A DNA stretch of 64,000 nt from SZAS-103 sp038226665 (GTDB lineage Bacteria > Pseudomonadota > Gammaproteobacteria > Xanthomonadales > Xanthomonadaceae), in assembly GCA_038226665.1 (NCBI GenBank), contig JBBRQI010000001.1, forward strand, positions 124,001-188,000, read 5' to 3'. The notes under the pieces are model-generated. The model was not told the origin of the DNA. It did not search any database and saw nothing but the letters and a program-made list of their open reading frames with translations. Both the position numbers and the translations under genes were made by a program. Of the stretch, positions 55,229-62,972 are shown in pieces (the stretch's first letter is position 1; each line of letters opens with the position of its first letter).

Positions 55229-55231
55229 CAA

Positions 55232-55951
55232 TCAAATCTCGCTGACGGCCAATTCGCGCAACGCGCCGCCGGTCAATTCGAGTACGCGATCCATGCGCCG
55301 CGCGAGGCGACGGTCGTGGGTGACGAGCACGAGCGCAGTGCCGATCGCGCGATTGAGCTCGAGCATCATGTCGAACACGCCGGCTGCGGTTTTTTCGTCG
55401 AGGTTGCCGGTCGGCTCGTCGCCGAGCACGCAGGCAGGACGATTGACGAGCGCACGCGCGACCGCTGCGCGTTGGCGTTCGCCGCCGGACAATTCGCCGG
55501 GCTTGTGTTGCAGACGCGTGGCAAGCCCGGCCTGCTCGAGCAGTTCGCGCGCGCTTTGTTCAACTTGCTTCTGTGAGCCGCCGCGAATCAACAACGGCAT
55601 CATCACGTTTTCGAGCGCGGTGAACTCGGGCAGCAGATGATGGAACTGGTAGATGAACCCGAGTGCGCGATTGCGCAGGTCGCCGCGCGCTTTCTCGCCA
55701 AGCCGGGACATCGCCTGGCCTGCGACGTACACCTCGCCTGCGGTCGGCGTATCGAGTCCGCCGAGCAGATGCAGCAGAGTGCTCTTGCCGACTCCGGACA
55801 CGCCGACGATGGCGACACGCTCGCCCGCATTCACGCGCAGATGCAATTGATCGAACACCGGCGTGCGCAGCTTGCCTTCGACATAGGTCTTGCCGAGTCC
55901 GTCGCAGGCGATGACCGCATCGTTCATCGATGTTGGCGTTGGAATGTTCAT
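55232..55951 (-). CDS. lolD: Lipoprotein-releasing ABC transporter ATPase
   Basis: This 239-residue ABC ATPase has Walker A GVSGVGKSTLLHLL, the signature LSGGERQRAAVARAL, Walker B CVLGDEPTGNLD and the His switch LVTHDRRLARR. It drives release of lipoproteins from the inner membrane to LolA together with the permease encoded next to it. Its start at 55951 overlaps the lolC stop (ATGA). Confidence 0.95.
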   Translation of the reverse strand: MNIPTPTSMNDAVIACDGLGKTYVEGKLRTPVFDQLHLRVNAGERVAIVGVSGVGKSTLLHLLGGLDTPTAGEVYVAGQAMSRLGEKARGDLRNRALGFIYQFHHLLPEFTALENVMMPLLIRGGSQKQVEQSARELLEQAGLATRLQHKPGELSGGERQRAAVARALVNRPACVLGDEPTGNLDEKTAAGVFDMMLELNRAIGTALVLVTHDRRLARRMDRVLELTGGALRELAVSEI

Positions 55952-57195
55952 TCGTAGCGCAACGCGTTCGCCGGATCGATGCGCGCCGCGCGCCATGCCG
56001 GATACAAGGTCGCGAGAAAACACAGCGTGAGCCCGACTGCTGCGATCAAACCGACATCGGTCCACTCCAACCGCGTCGGTAGCCCGCTGATGTAATAAAC
56101 GTCAGCGGGCATGACCTCAATACCAGTCAGCCGTTCGATCAAATGCACGACGCTGCCGAGATTCTTGGTCAGAATGACGCCTCCAGCAACGCCGATCCCT
56201 ACTCCAAGGATTCCGACCAAGCCACCCTGGACCATGAACACGCGCATGATCGCACCGGGTCGCATGCCCAGCGTGCGCAGGATCGCGATATCGGCCTGCT
56301 TGTCCTGCACGACCATCACCAGCGAGGACAGCAAATTGGTCACCGCAACACCCGTGATCAGCACGAGGATCAGGAACATCATGATCTTTTCAGTCTTGAG
56401 CGCGGTGAACATGTTCGCGTTGTCGTGCGTCCAGTCGCGGATTCGGTACAGACCGCCCATCCGGTTCGCGAGATCGTCAGCGACGCGGTAGGCCTGCCAC
56501 ATGTCGGTGAGTTTCAGGCGCACGCCGCTCACGCTATCGCCCATGCGCAACAGTTTTTGCGCGTCCTGCATATTGATGACCGCGAGCTTGGAGTCGTAGT
56601 CCTGGAATCCTGCCTCGAAAATGCCAACAACCGTAAAGGCCTTGGCTCGGGGAATGAAGCCGATCGGGGTGACGTTGCCTTCGGCGACGAGCACCGTGAC
56701 CTTGTCGCCCATGCCGACGCCGAGTTCGAGCGCGAGATCTCGGCCGAGAAGCAGGCCAAAGCGGCCCGGCCGTAAATCCGACAAATGCCCAGCGGTCAAT
56801 TTCTTGCTGAGGACCGTATCGACCTCGCCTTCGCGATCTGGCAAGACGCCGAGCAAAGCAGCGCCCTGCTCGCTGTTTCCCTGCAGCATCGCCTCGCGCT
56901 CGACATAAGGTGCCGCACCTATCACACGCTTGTCGGCATGTGCCATACGCACCGCGCCCTGCCAGTCTCCCAGTGATTCGCCGATGCCGCTGATCGTCGC
57001 GTGCGCGACCATGCTCAGCATGCGGTCGCGATATTCCTCCTGAAAACCGCTCATCACGGCGATGGTCGTGATCAAGGCAATCATGCCGATCGCAATGCCA
57101 AGGATCGACACCGCCGAGACGAAGGAAATGGAACCAGAGCGGCGCTTGGCGCGGGTATAGCGCAGGCCGATAGCGAACGAGAGCGGTTTGAACAT
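55948..57195 (-). CDS. lolC: Lipoprotein-releasing ABC permease LolC/LolE
   Basis: This 415-residue protein has transmembrane helices near 25-48, 270-295, 315-340 and 380-400. The large periplasmic domain lies between the first two. It starts LSFAIGLRYTRAKRRSGSISFVS, typical of LolC/E. Only one such permease is in the operon, so it may work as a homodimer (LolF-like) unless a second gene exists elsewhere. Coupled to lolD and followed by comEC. Confidence 0.93.
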   Translation of the reverse strand: MFKPLSFAIGLRYTRAKRRSGSISFVSAVSILGIAIGMIALITTIAVMSGFQEEYRDRMLSMVAHATISGIGESLGDWQGAVRMAHADKRVIGAAPYVEREAMLQGNSEQGAALLGVLPDREGEVDTVLSKKLTAGHLSDLRPGRFGLLLGRDLALELGVGMGDKVTVLVAEGNVTPIGFIPRAKAFTVVGIFEAGFQDYDSKLAVINMQDAQKLLRMGDSVSGVRLKLTDMWQAYRVADDLANRMGGLYRIRDWTHDNANMFTALKTEKIMMFLILVLITGVAVTNLLSSLVMVVQDKQADIAILRTLGMRPGAIMRVFMVQGGLVGILGVGIGVAGGVILTKNLGSVVHLIERLTGIEVMPADVYYISGLPTRLEWTDVGLIAAVGLTLCFLATLYPAWRAARIDPANALRYE

Positions 57196-57271
57196 GCGCT
57201 ATTGTGCCAGTGTCCGTAGTGGAAACGCTGGCCGCCCAGTCATCGGCGACTGCAATGCCGATCGAACATGT

Positions 57272-57727
57272 TCATTCTGCGAGAGATGGTTGCGTCGGCG
57301 TGATGGTTTTTTTCACTTGCATCGCGAGCCGCAAGTCACGGCGACCGCACGCATCGAGAGTGTCGGGCCACCAGGCATACCGACGCCGTTTTCCATTTGC
57401 TTCGGCCAGCGTCAGCACGACCAAGCCACCCCGAAAACTCGCGTCGACCTGGCGAAGCGATTCGGTTCCACCATCGGATTCGACTTGCCAGTCCGCATCG
57501 CTGCCCTGCCACGTCAACACGCATTCGGAACGGTGCAGTTCGCGAAGCAGCAGCCAGCCGATATATCCGCAAACGACTACGCTGCCGGCGACACATGCGA
57601 TCAATGGCAGTTTAGATAACCACAGGGAAGCGACCGCCGCAGCGGCCAGCACGCAAAGCGCGACCGGCAACCAGCGCGACCGGCGCCATTCAAGCCGGCA
57701 GGTTGCGGATGCGTCCGACGAGCTCAT
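57272..57727 (-). CDS. YgfX/CptA-like membrane protein
   Basis: This protein of about 151 residues has two adjacent hydrophobic helices (about 20-60: LPVALCVLAAAAVASLWL, then IACVAGSVVVCGYIGWLLL). A cytoplasmic part follows, with WQGSDADWQVES and a terminal RYAWWPDTLDACGRRDLRLAM that matches the YgfX pattern. It overlaps the sdhE gene by 38 bases in another frame, as ygfX often follows sdhE. The start at 57727 is the nearest ATG giving full homology. E. coli YgfX was described as a partner of SdhE/CptB that affects cell shape; its role here is unknown. Confidence 0.65.
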   Translation of the reverse strand: MSSSDASATCRLEWRRSRWLPVALCVLAAAAVASLWLSKLPLIACVAGSVVVCGYIGWLLLRELHRSECVLTWQGSDADWQVESDGGTESLRQVDASFRGGLVVLTLAEANGKRRRYAWWPDTLDACGRRDLRLAMQVKKTITPTQPSLAE

Positions 57728-57935
57728 CGAGTTCCTTGTCTTCGGGCGTGGCGTTGCCCATGCACCAGTGCCACAGCACGTCGTCCTCGCATTCCAGCAA
57801 TCGCGTGAATGCCGCACGCTGGATCGCGTCCGACTGCGGAAAGCCGCGATCCAGCCAGCGTGTCAGCAACTGGTCGAGTTCGCGCATGCCGCGGCGACAG
57901 CGCCAGCGCAGGCGTGGAATATCCGAATCGTCCAT
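57690..57935 (-). CDS. sdhE: Succinate dehydrogenase assembly factor SdhE
   Basis: This 81-residue helical protein carries the RGMRELDQLLTRW motif near 15-27, the SdhE signature used for FAD attachment to SdhA. It also has LLECEDDVLWHWCMG and the DEL-type C-terminus. It helps load FAD covalently onto the flavoprotein. It follows sdhB directly, in the usual place. Confidence 0.92.
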   Translation of the reverse strand: MDDSDIPRLRWRCRRGMRELDQLLTRWLDRGFPQSDAIQRAAFTRLLECEDDVLWHWCMGNATPEDKELDELVGRIRNLPA

Positions 57936-57958
57936 GCGCCAGTCGAGTAGATCTATTC

Positions 57959-58747
57959 TTAGACAGCGCGACGCTGCAGCATCAGCTTCTTGATTTCCGC
58001 GATCGCCTTCGCGGGATTCAATCCCTTTGGGCAGGTGCGTGTGCAATTCATGATGGTGTGGCAGCGATACAGCTTGAACGGGTCTTCAAGATCGTCGAGA
58101 CGAGCGCCGGTGTCTTCATCGCGCGAATCGACGATCCAGCGATAGGCCTGTAGCAGGATCGCCGGGCCGAGATAGCGGTCGCCGTTCCACCAGTAACTCG
58201 GGCACGCCGTCGAGCAGCACGCGCAGAGAATGCATTCATAGAGGCCGTCGAGTTTCTTGCGTTCGTCCTGCGACTGCAGGCGTTCGCGATCCGGTGGCGG
58301 CGCGCTCTGGGTGCGGATCCACGGCTTGATCGACGCGTACTGCGCGTAGAAATGGGTCAGGTCGGGGACGAGATCCTTCACCACCGGCATGTGCGGCAGC
58401 GGATAGATCGGCACTTCGGCCTTCTTGCAGTCCTCGATCGCGCGCGTGCAGGCCAGCGTGTTGGTGCCGTCGATGTTCATCGCGCACGAACCGCAGATGC
58501 CTTCGCGGCAGGAGCGGCGGAAGGTCAGGGTCGGGTCGATCTCGTTCTTGATCTTGATCAGCGCGTCGAGGACCATCGGCCCGCATTTCGAGAGATCGAC
58601 TTCGTAGGTGTCGGTGCGCGGATTTTGACCGTCGTCGGGATTCCAGCGATAGATCTTGAACGCGCGCACCTGCGTGCTGCCGGCCGGCGCGGGAAAGCGC
58701 TTGCCCTTGCCGACGCGCGAGTTCTTCGGAAGACTGAATTCTGCCAT
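57959..58747 (-). CDS. sdhB: Succinate dehydrogenase iron-sulfur subunit
   Basis: This 262-residue protein has three Cys clusters. CREGICGSCAMN (2Fe-2S) is near 80-91. CILCACCSTACP and CHTIMNCTRTCPKGLNP (4Fe-4S and 3Fe-4S) lie in the second half. It passes electrons from the FAD in SdhA to the quinone site in SdhC/D on the inner membrane. Confidence 0.97.
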   Translation of the reverse strand: MAEFSLPKNSRVGKGKRFPAPAGSTQVRAFKIYRWNPDDGQNPRTDTYEVDLSKCGPMVLDALIKIKNEIDPTLTFRRSCREGICGSCAMNIDGTNTLACTRAIEDCKKAEVPIYPLPHMPVVKDLVPDLTHFYAQYASIKPWIRTQSAPPPDRERLQSQDERKKLDGLYECILCACCSTACPSYWWNGDRYLGPAILLQAYRWIVDSRDEDTGARLDDLEDPFKLYRCHTIMNCTRTCPKGLNPAKAIAEIKKLMLQRRAV

Positions 58748-58823
58748 GTTTGCGAAACCTTGTTTGTACTTGCGCTGCTTGGTCGCTTGCTCAAATCACC
58801 ATCGAATCTGCTGCAAAATCGAA

Positions 58824-60617
58824 TCAATAAACGCGCGGCTTCGGCGGCACCGAAGCAACATCGCCGGTGAGCGTGTTGCGATGCACCGGGCGGTAATCGA
58901 TGCGTGTCTGATTTTTCGCATCGACCCAGCACAACGAGTGCTTCATCCAGTTCGCGTCGTCGCGATCCTTGAAGTCCTCGCGCGAATGCGCGCCGCGCGA
59001 TTCAGTGCGATTCGCTGCCGATGCCATAGTCGCCTGCGCCTGCCCGAGCAGGTTCTGCAGTTCCAATGTTTCGATCAGATCCGAGTTCCACACCAGTGAA
59101 CGATCCGACACTTTCACGTCGGCGAACGAATTTGCAATCCTGGTGATCTTCGCGACGCCTTCGTCCAGGGTCTCACCGGTGCGGAACACCGCCGCGTGGG
59201 TTTGCATGTCGTGCTGCATAGCGTCGCGTATCTGCGCGGTCGGCGTGGATCCGGTCGCGTTGCGTAGCAGGTCGAGGTTCGCAACCGCGCGATCGCAGGC
59301 CGACTTCGGCAGCGTTGTATGCGATTGACCGGGCTTGATCGTCTCGGCGCAGCGATTCGCAACCGCGCGACCGAACACGACGAGATCTAGCAACGAATTC
59401 GAACCCAACCGGTTCGCGCCATGCACCGACACGCAGGCCGCTTCACCGATAGCGTACAGGCCGTGCACGATGCTGTCGGGATTGCCGTCCTTCAGCGTCA
59501 TCACTTCGCCGTGGTAATTGGTCGGGATGCCGCCCATGTTGTAGTGCACGGTCGGCGACACCGGGATCGGTTGTTTGGTGACATCGACTCCGGCGAAAAT
59601 TTTCGCTGTCTCGGCGATGCCGGGCAGTTTTTCGTGGATGATTTTCGGATCGAGATGGTCGAGGTGCAGGAAGATATGATCCTTCTTGTCGCCGACGCCG
59701 CGACCTTCGCGGATCTCGATGGTCATCGAACGCGACACCACGTCGCGCGACGCAAGATCCTTGTAATGCGGCGCGTAGCGTTCCATGAAGCGCTCGCCTT
59801 CGGAATTGCGCAGGATGCCGCCTTCGCCACGCACGCCTTCGGTGATCAGGCAGCCGGCGCCGTAGATGCCGGTCGGATGGAACTGCACGAATTCCATATC
59901 CTGCAGCGGCAAACCCGCGCGCAACGCCATGCCGCCGCCGTCGCCGGTGCAGGTGTGTGCCGACGTCGCGGTGAAATACGCGCGACCATAACCGCCAGTC
60001 GCGAGCACGGTGCCTTGCGCGCGGAACAGGTGCAGTTCGCCGGTCGACATGTCGAGTGCGAGCACGCCCTTGCATGCGCCATCGGCATCCATGATCAGGT
60101 CGAGCGCGAAATATTCGATGAAGAATTGCGCGTGGTGCGCGAGCGATTGCTGATACAACGTGTGCAGCATCGCGTGGCCGGTGCGATCGGCAGCGGCGCA
60201 GGTGCGCTGCGCCTGCGGGCCCTCGCCGTACAACGTGGTCATGCCGCCGAACGGGCGCTGGTAGATCTTGCCGTCCTCGGTGCGCGAGAACGGCACGCCC
60301 TGGTGCTCGAGTTCGATCACCGCCGCCATCGCGTTGCGGCACATGTATTCGACCGCGTCCTGGTCGCCGAGCCAGTCGCCGCCCTTGATGGTGTCGTAGA
60401 AATGCCAGCGCCAGTCGTCCTCGCCCATGTTGCCGAGTGCGGCGGAAATGCCACCTTGCGCCGCAACGGTATGCGAACGCGTCGGAAACACTTTGCTGAT
60501 GCACGCGGTGTTGAGGCCTTTCGCGGCAAGCCCGAAGGTCGCGCGAAGCCCAGCGCCGCCGGCGCCAACCACGACCATGTCGAACTGGTGTTCGGTGATT
60601 TTGTACGCAGTCGTCAT
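58824..60617 (-). CDS. sdhA: Succinate dehydrogenase flavoprotein subunit
   Basis: This 597-residue protein has the FAD-binding GAGGAGLRATFGLAAKG (about 17-33) and RSHTVAAQGGISAALGN (about 47-63), whose His is the covalent FAD site. The succinate-binding HPTGIYGAGCLITEGVRGEGG and the Arg-rich C-terminal domain follow. It oxidises succinate to fumarate. All expected residues are present. Confidence 0.97.
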   Translation of the reverse strand: MTTAYKITEHQFDMVVVGAGGAGLRATFGLAAKGLNTACISKVFPTRSHTVAAQGGISAALGNMGEDDWRWHFYDTIKGGDWLGDQDAVEYMCRNAMAAVIELEHQGVPFSRTEDGKIYQRPFGGMTTLYGEGPQAQRTCAAADRTGHAMLHTLYQQSLAHHAQFFIEYFALDLIMDADGACKGVLALDMSTGELHLFRAQGTVLATGGYGRAYFTATSAHTCTGDGGGMALRAGLPLQDMEFVQFHPTGIYGAGCLITEGVRGEGGILRNSEGERFMERYAPHYKDLASRDVVSRSMTIEIREGRGVGDKKDHIFLHLDHLDPKIIHEKLPGIAETAKIFAGVDVTKQPIPVSPTVHYNMGGIPTNYHGEVMTLKDGNPDSIVHGLYAIGEAACVSVHGANRLGSNSLLDLVVFGRAVANRCAETIKPGQSHTTLPKSACDRAVANLDLLRNATGSTPTAQIRDAMQHDMQTHAAVFRTGETLDEGVAKITRIANSFADVKVSDRSLVWNSDLIETLELQNLLGQAQATMASAANRTESRGAHSREDFKDRDDANWMKHSLCWVDAKNQTRIDYRPVHRNTLTGDVASVPPKPRVY

Positions 60618-60675
60618 GCGATCTCTGCCACGTTCGACACTCTGAAGAAGGCCAGGATTTTCAAATTCACGGTCA

Positions 60676-61113
60676 TCATGCCGCTACCACCATGCGCACG
60701 ATCGCGAAGACCGATAGCAACGCGCCGAAGGCACACGCAAGGCTGTTGATGACCTGCAACGCGACTTCCAGCCAGCGCGTGTGCACGTAGTCTTCGATCA
60801 CGACTTGCATGCCGAGCTTTGCATGCCAGAACAGGGCCAGCATAAAGGCCAGCAACGGCAATGCGTGGCGCGGCTCGCCGAGCACTTGCCGCAACAAGAT
60901 CTCGTATGGCGGGCCAATGTATACGTCTTTGGCCTCAGCCCGTTGAAGCACTTCGATCACACACACCATCTGCCAGAGGAACCACGGGGTCAGCAACGCG
61001 AGCACGACAGCGGTAAGGCGCTGCATCCACCAATGGTGTACGCCATCTTTCGCTGAACCCAGGCCGCGCGCGCGCGCAAGCGGGGTGCGCATCGAGTTAT
61101 CCGGAACATTCAT
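60676..61113 (-). CDS. sdhD: Succinate dehydrogenase membrane anchor SdhD
   Basis: This 145-residue protein has three hydrophobic helices. HHWWMQRLTAVVLALLTP is near 25-42. The second contains LPLLAFMLALFWHAKLGMQVVIEDYV, with the haem-ligating His. The third is at the C-terminus. It anchors the complex and helps form the quinone site. It overlaps the sdhC stop by 4 bp. Confidence 0.92.
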   Translation of the reverse strand: MNVPDNSMRTPLARARGLGSAKDGVHHWWMQRLTAVVLALLTPWFLWQMVCVIEVLQRAEAKDVYIGPPYEILLRQVLGEPRHALPLLAFMLALFWHAKLGMQVVIEDYVHTRWLEVALQVINSLACAFGALLSVFAIVRMVVAA

Positions 61114-61526
61114 GGCGCACCTCCGTGCGACATGACCATTGCCCACAAGCTCGCTGTCAGTACGAACGACAGCACGACCACTGTCCAGCCCGATACATAG
61201 AACTGCTTCATCTCGAAACCCTTGCCCACGTCCCAGAACAGATGTCGGATACCGTTGAGAAAGTGGTAGATCAGGCAATAGCTGAAACCGGCGATGAGCA
61301 TCTGGCCTGGAACGGATGCGGCAAGGCGCATGCATTCGCTGAAGTCCATGAAATGGACTCTGCCATTAAAGTCATTTTCAGACACCACAAACAGCCACCA
61401 AGCCACTCCGAACGCCCCGAACGCGAGAATCACGCCCGTGATGCGGTGCAGGATCGATAGCGTCATCGTGATCTGCCAGCGGTACACCGTGGTGAAGGGC
61501 GAAAGCGGACGTTCTGGTGTCGCCAT
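61110..61526 (-). CDS. sdhC: Succinate dehydrogenase cytochrome b556 subunit SdhC
   Basis: This 138-residue protein has three transmembrane helices. SILHRITGVILAFGAFG (about 24-40) carries the conserved HRxTG motif, and YHFLNGIRHLFWD (about 86-98) has the His that ligates haem b. It forms the membrane anchor with SdhD. Confidence 0.94.
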   Translation of the reverse strand: MATPERPLSPFTTVYRWQITMTLSILHRITGVILAFGAFGVAWWLFVVSENDFNGRVHFMDFSECMRLAASVPGQMLIAGFSYCLIYHFLNGIRHLFWDVGKGFEMKQFYVSGWTVVVLSFVLTASLWAMVMSHGGAP

Positions 61527-61605
61527 GGTTTATCCAGCTGTGGTCTCGTGGAGCGGATGCACTGCGCGGACGCGGGCACGTTCAATCATCGGGGAGCAAT
61601 TCGGA

Positions 61606-61824
61606 TCAGAAATCGATGCAGCGGCCGTCCTTCTCCCAGTCGCCGTAGCGTGTCGGATCGAGGCCGCCGCGACCGCCAATTTCGTGCGGAACCGTGGTTT
61701 GCGGCGTTTCTTCGGACGTGTCGGCTTCAGCAACAACCTGTGCCGATGCGGGCTGCGACGCCACTGGAGCATCGTCGGCATCGGTTGCGTGCGGTGTTTC
61801 GCCTATCATTCGGGAAGTGCTCAT
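61606..61824 (-). CDS. Succinate dehydrogenase assembly factor 4 homologue (DUF1674)
   Basis: This 72-residue protein is mostly unordered for the first 45 residues. It ends in EIGGRGGLDPTRYGDWEKDG followed by RCIDF, the defining C-terminal block of the SDHAF4/DUF1674 family, which binds the SdhA flavoprotein during assembly in eukaryotes. It lies immediately upstream of sdhC and, with sdhE downstream, brackets the operon. A start five codons inside (61809) is also possible. Confidence 0.85.
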   Translation of the reverse strand: MSTSRMIGETPHATDADDAPVASQPASAQVVAEADTSEETPQTTVPHEIGGRGGLDPTRYGDWEKDGRCIDF

Positions 61825-61852
61825 CTGAGCGTGAAGTTTAAGACCCGCGCCC

Positions 61853-62728
61853 ATGACGCACAAGCAAGACGCGCCTTTCGATGGTTTTCCACTGCCCGGA
61901 TGGCAGGTCGTGGAAGCAAGCGGCAGCGACGCCACGGCCTTCCTGCAGGCACAGCTGATGAACGACGTGCGCGTGTTGGCCGCGCCGCAGTGGCAGTGGA
62001 ATGGATGGCTGAACCCGAAAGGCCGCCTGATCGCCCTGTTCGCATTGGTTGCGCTGGGTGCGGATCGCTATTGGTTATTGGTTCCCGACTTTCCTGCCGA
62101 CGCATTGGTCGCGCGGCTGCAACGTTTCGTGTTCCGCAGCAAGGTGAAACTCGGCGTGGGGACTGATTGCGTGGTGCTCGGCGCGTTTGCAGAACCCCAT
62201 ATCGCGCGTGGCCATGGTGTCTATCACGAGGTTCGCGAAAACAAGGAAACCGTCGAACTCGACTTCAGCGCGGACGGTGCGCCCCGCACGTTGCGCATCC
62301 AGGCAAACGCCGATGCGCGAACCGCATTGATCGAACCTAGCGATACAGCGCAGCGCTGGGCCGCATTCGATCTCGCCCAGGGCCTGCCGCACCTTCCTGC
62401 GAGTCAGAGCGAATCATGGACGCCGCAGATGCTGTCGCTTGATCGACTCAACGCCTACAGCCTGAAGAAAGGCTGTTATCCCGGCCAGGAAATCGTCGCG
62501 CGCACGCATTATCTCGGACAGGCGAAGCGCGGGCTCGTGCGGATCGGCGGCAGTGGATTGTCGGTCGGCGCGGAAATTCGCGCTGAAGATCGCGCGCTCG
62601 GCAACATCGTCACCAGCACGGGCGATGAAGCGCTCGCCGTGCTGAGTGCGGATCGTGCTGCTGCGGGCTGGGAATGCAATGGATCGCCTTGCCAAGAGCA
62701 CCCGCTGCTCGGCGGGCTCGCACGATGA
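61853..62728 (+). CDS. ygfZ: Folate-binding YgfZ/GcvT-like protein
   Basis: This 291-residue protein carries the YgfZ signature KGCYPGQEIVARTHYLGQAKR near 202-222, including the conserved Cys. The N-terminal GcvT-like part has FLQAQLMNDV and GWLNPKGRLIALF. It is a tetrahydrofolate-binding factor for maintaining certain Fe-S enzymes, which fits its place beside succinate dehydrogenase. It is divergent from the assembly-factor gene, with only 28 bases between the starts, so the promoters must overlap the coding regions. Confidence 0.93.
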   Translation: MTHKQDAPFDGFPLPGWQVVEASGSDATAFLQAQLMNDVRVLAAPQWQWNGWLNPKGRLIALFALVALGADRYWLLVPDFPADALVARLQRFVFRSKVKLGVGTDCVVLGAFAEPHIARGHGVYHEVRENKETVELDFSADGAPRTLRIQANADARTALIEPSDTAQRWAAFDLAQGLPHLPASQSESWTPQMLSLDRLNAYSLKKGCYPGQEIVARTHYLGQAKRGLVRIGGSGLSVGAEIRAEDRALGNIVTSTGDEALAVLSADRAAAGWECNGSPCQEHPLLGGLAR

Positions 62729-62801
62729 TCGTGGTATCGCACGCACGCCCTCTTTCTGGGTATCGTGTTACGCGGCCGGCAGCCGACCAACTGGAACTCC
62801 C

Positions 62802-62972
62802 ATGCGCCGACTCCTGCTGCTGATCCCGTTCGTCGCCACGCTCGCGGTGCCGCTGTACAACCGCCAGGAACCGGCACTGTGGGGATTCCCGTTTTTCTAC
62901 TGGTACCTGTTCCTGTGGCTGTTCCTGTTGCCGCCGTTGATCTGGATCGTCTATCACGGCCGTCGTCCATGA
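62802..62972 (+). CDS. DUF3311 small membrane protein
   Basis: This 56-residue protein has two hydrophobic helices (LLLLIPFVATLAVPLY near 4-19 and YLFLWLFLLPPLIWIVYHG near 35-53) and the PLYNRQEPALWGFPFFYWYL core typical of the DUF3311 family. These small proteins are encoded just before sodium:solute symporters. Its stop overlaps the symporter start (ATGA), as expected for a two-part transporter. Confidence 0.85.
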   Translation: MRRLLLLIPFVATLAVPLYNRQEPALWGFPFFYWYLFLWLFLLPPLIWIVYHGRRP

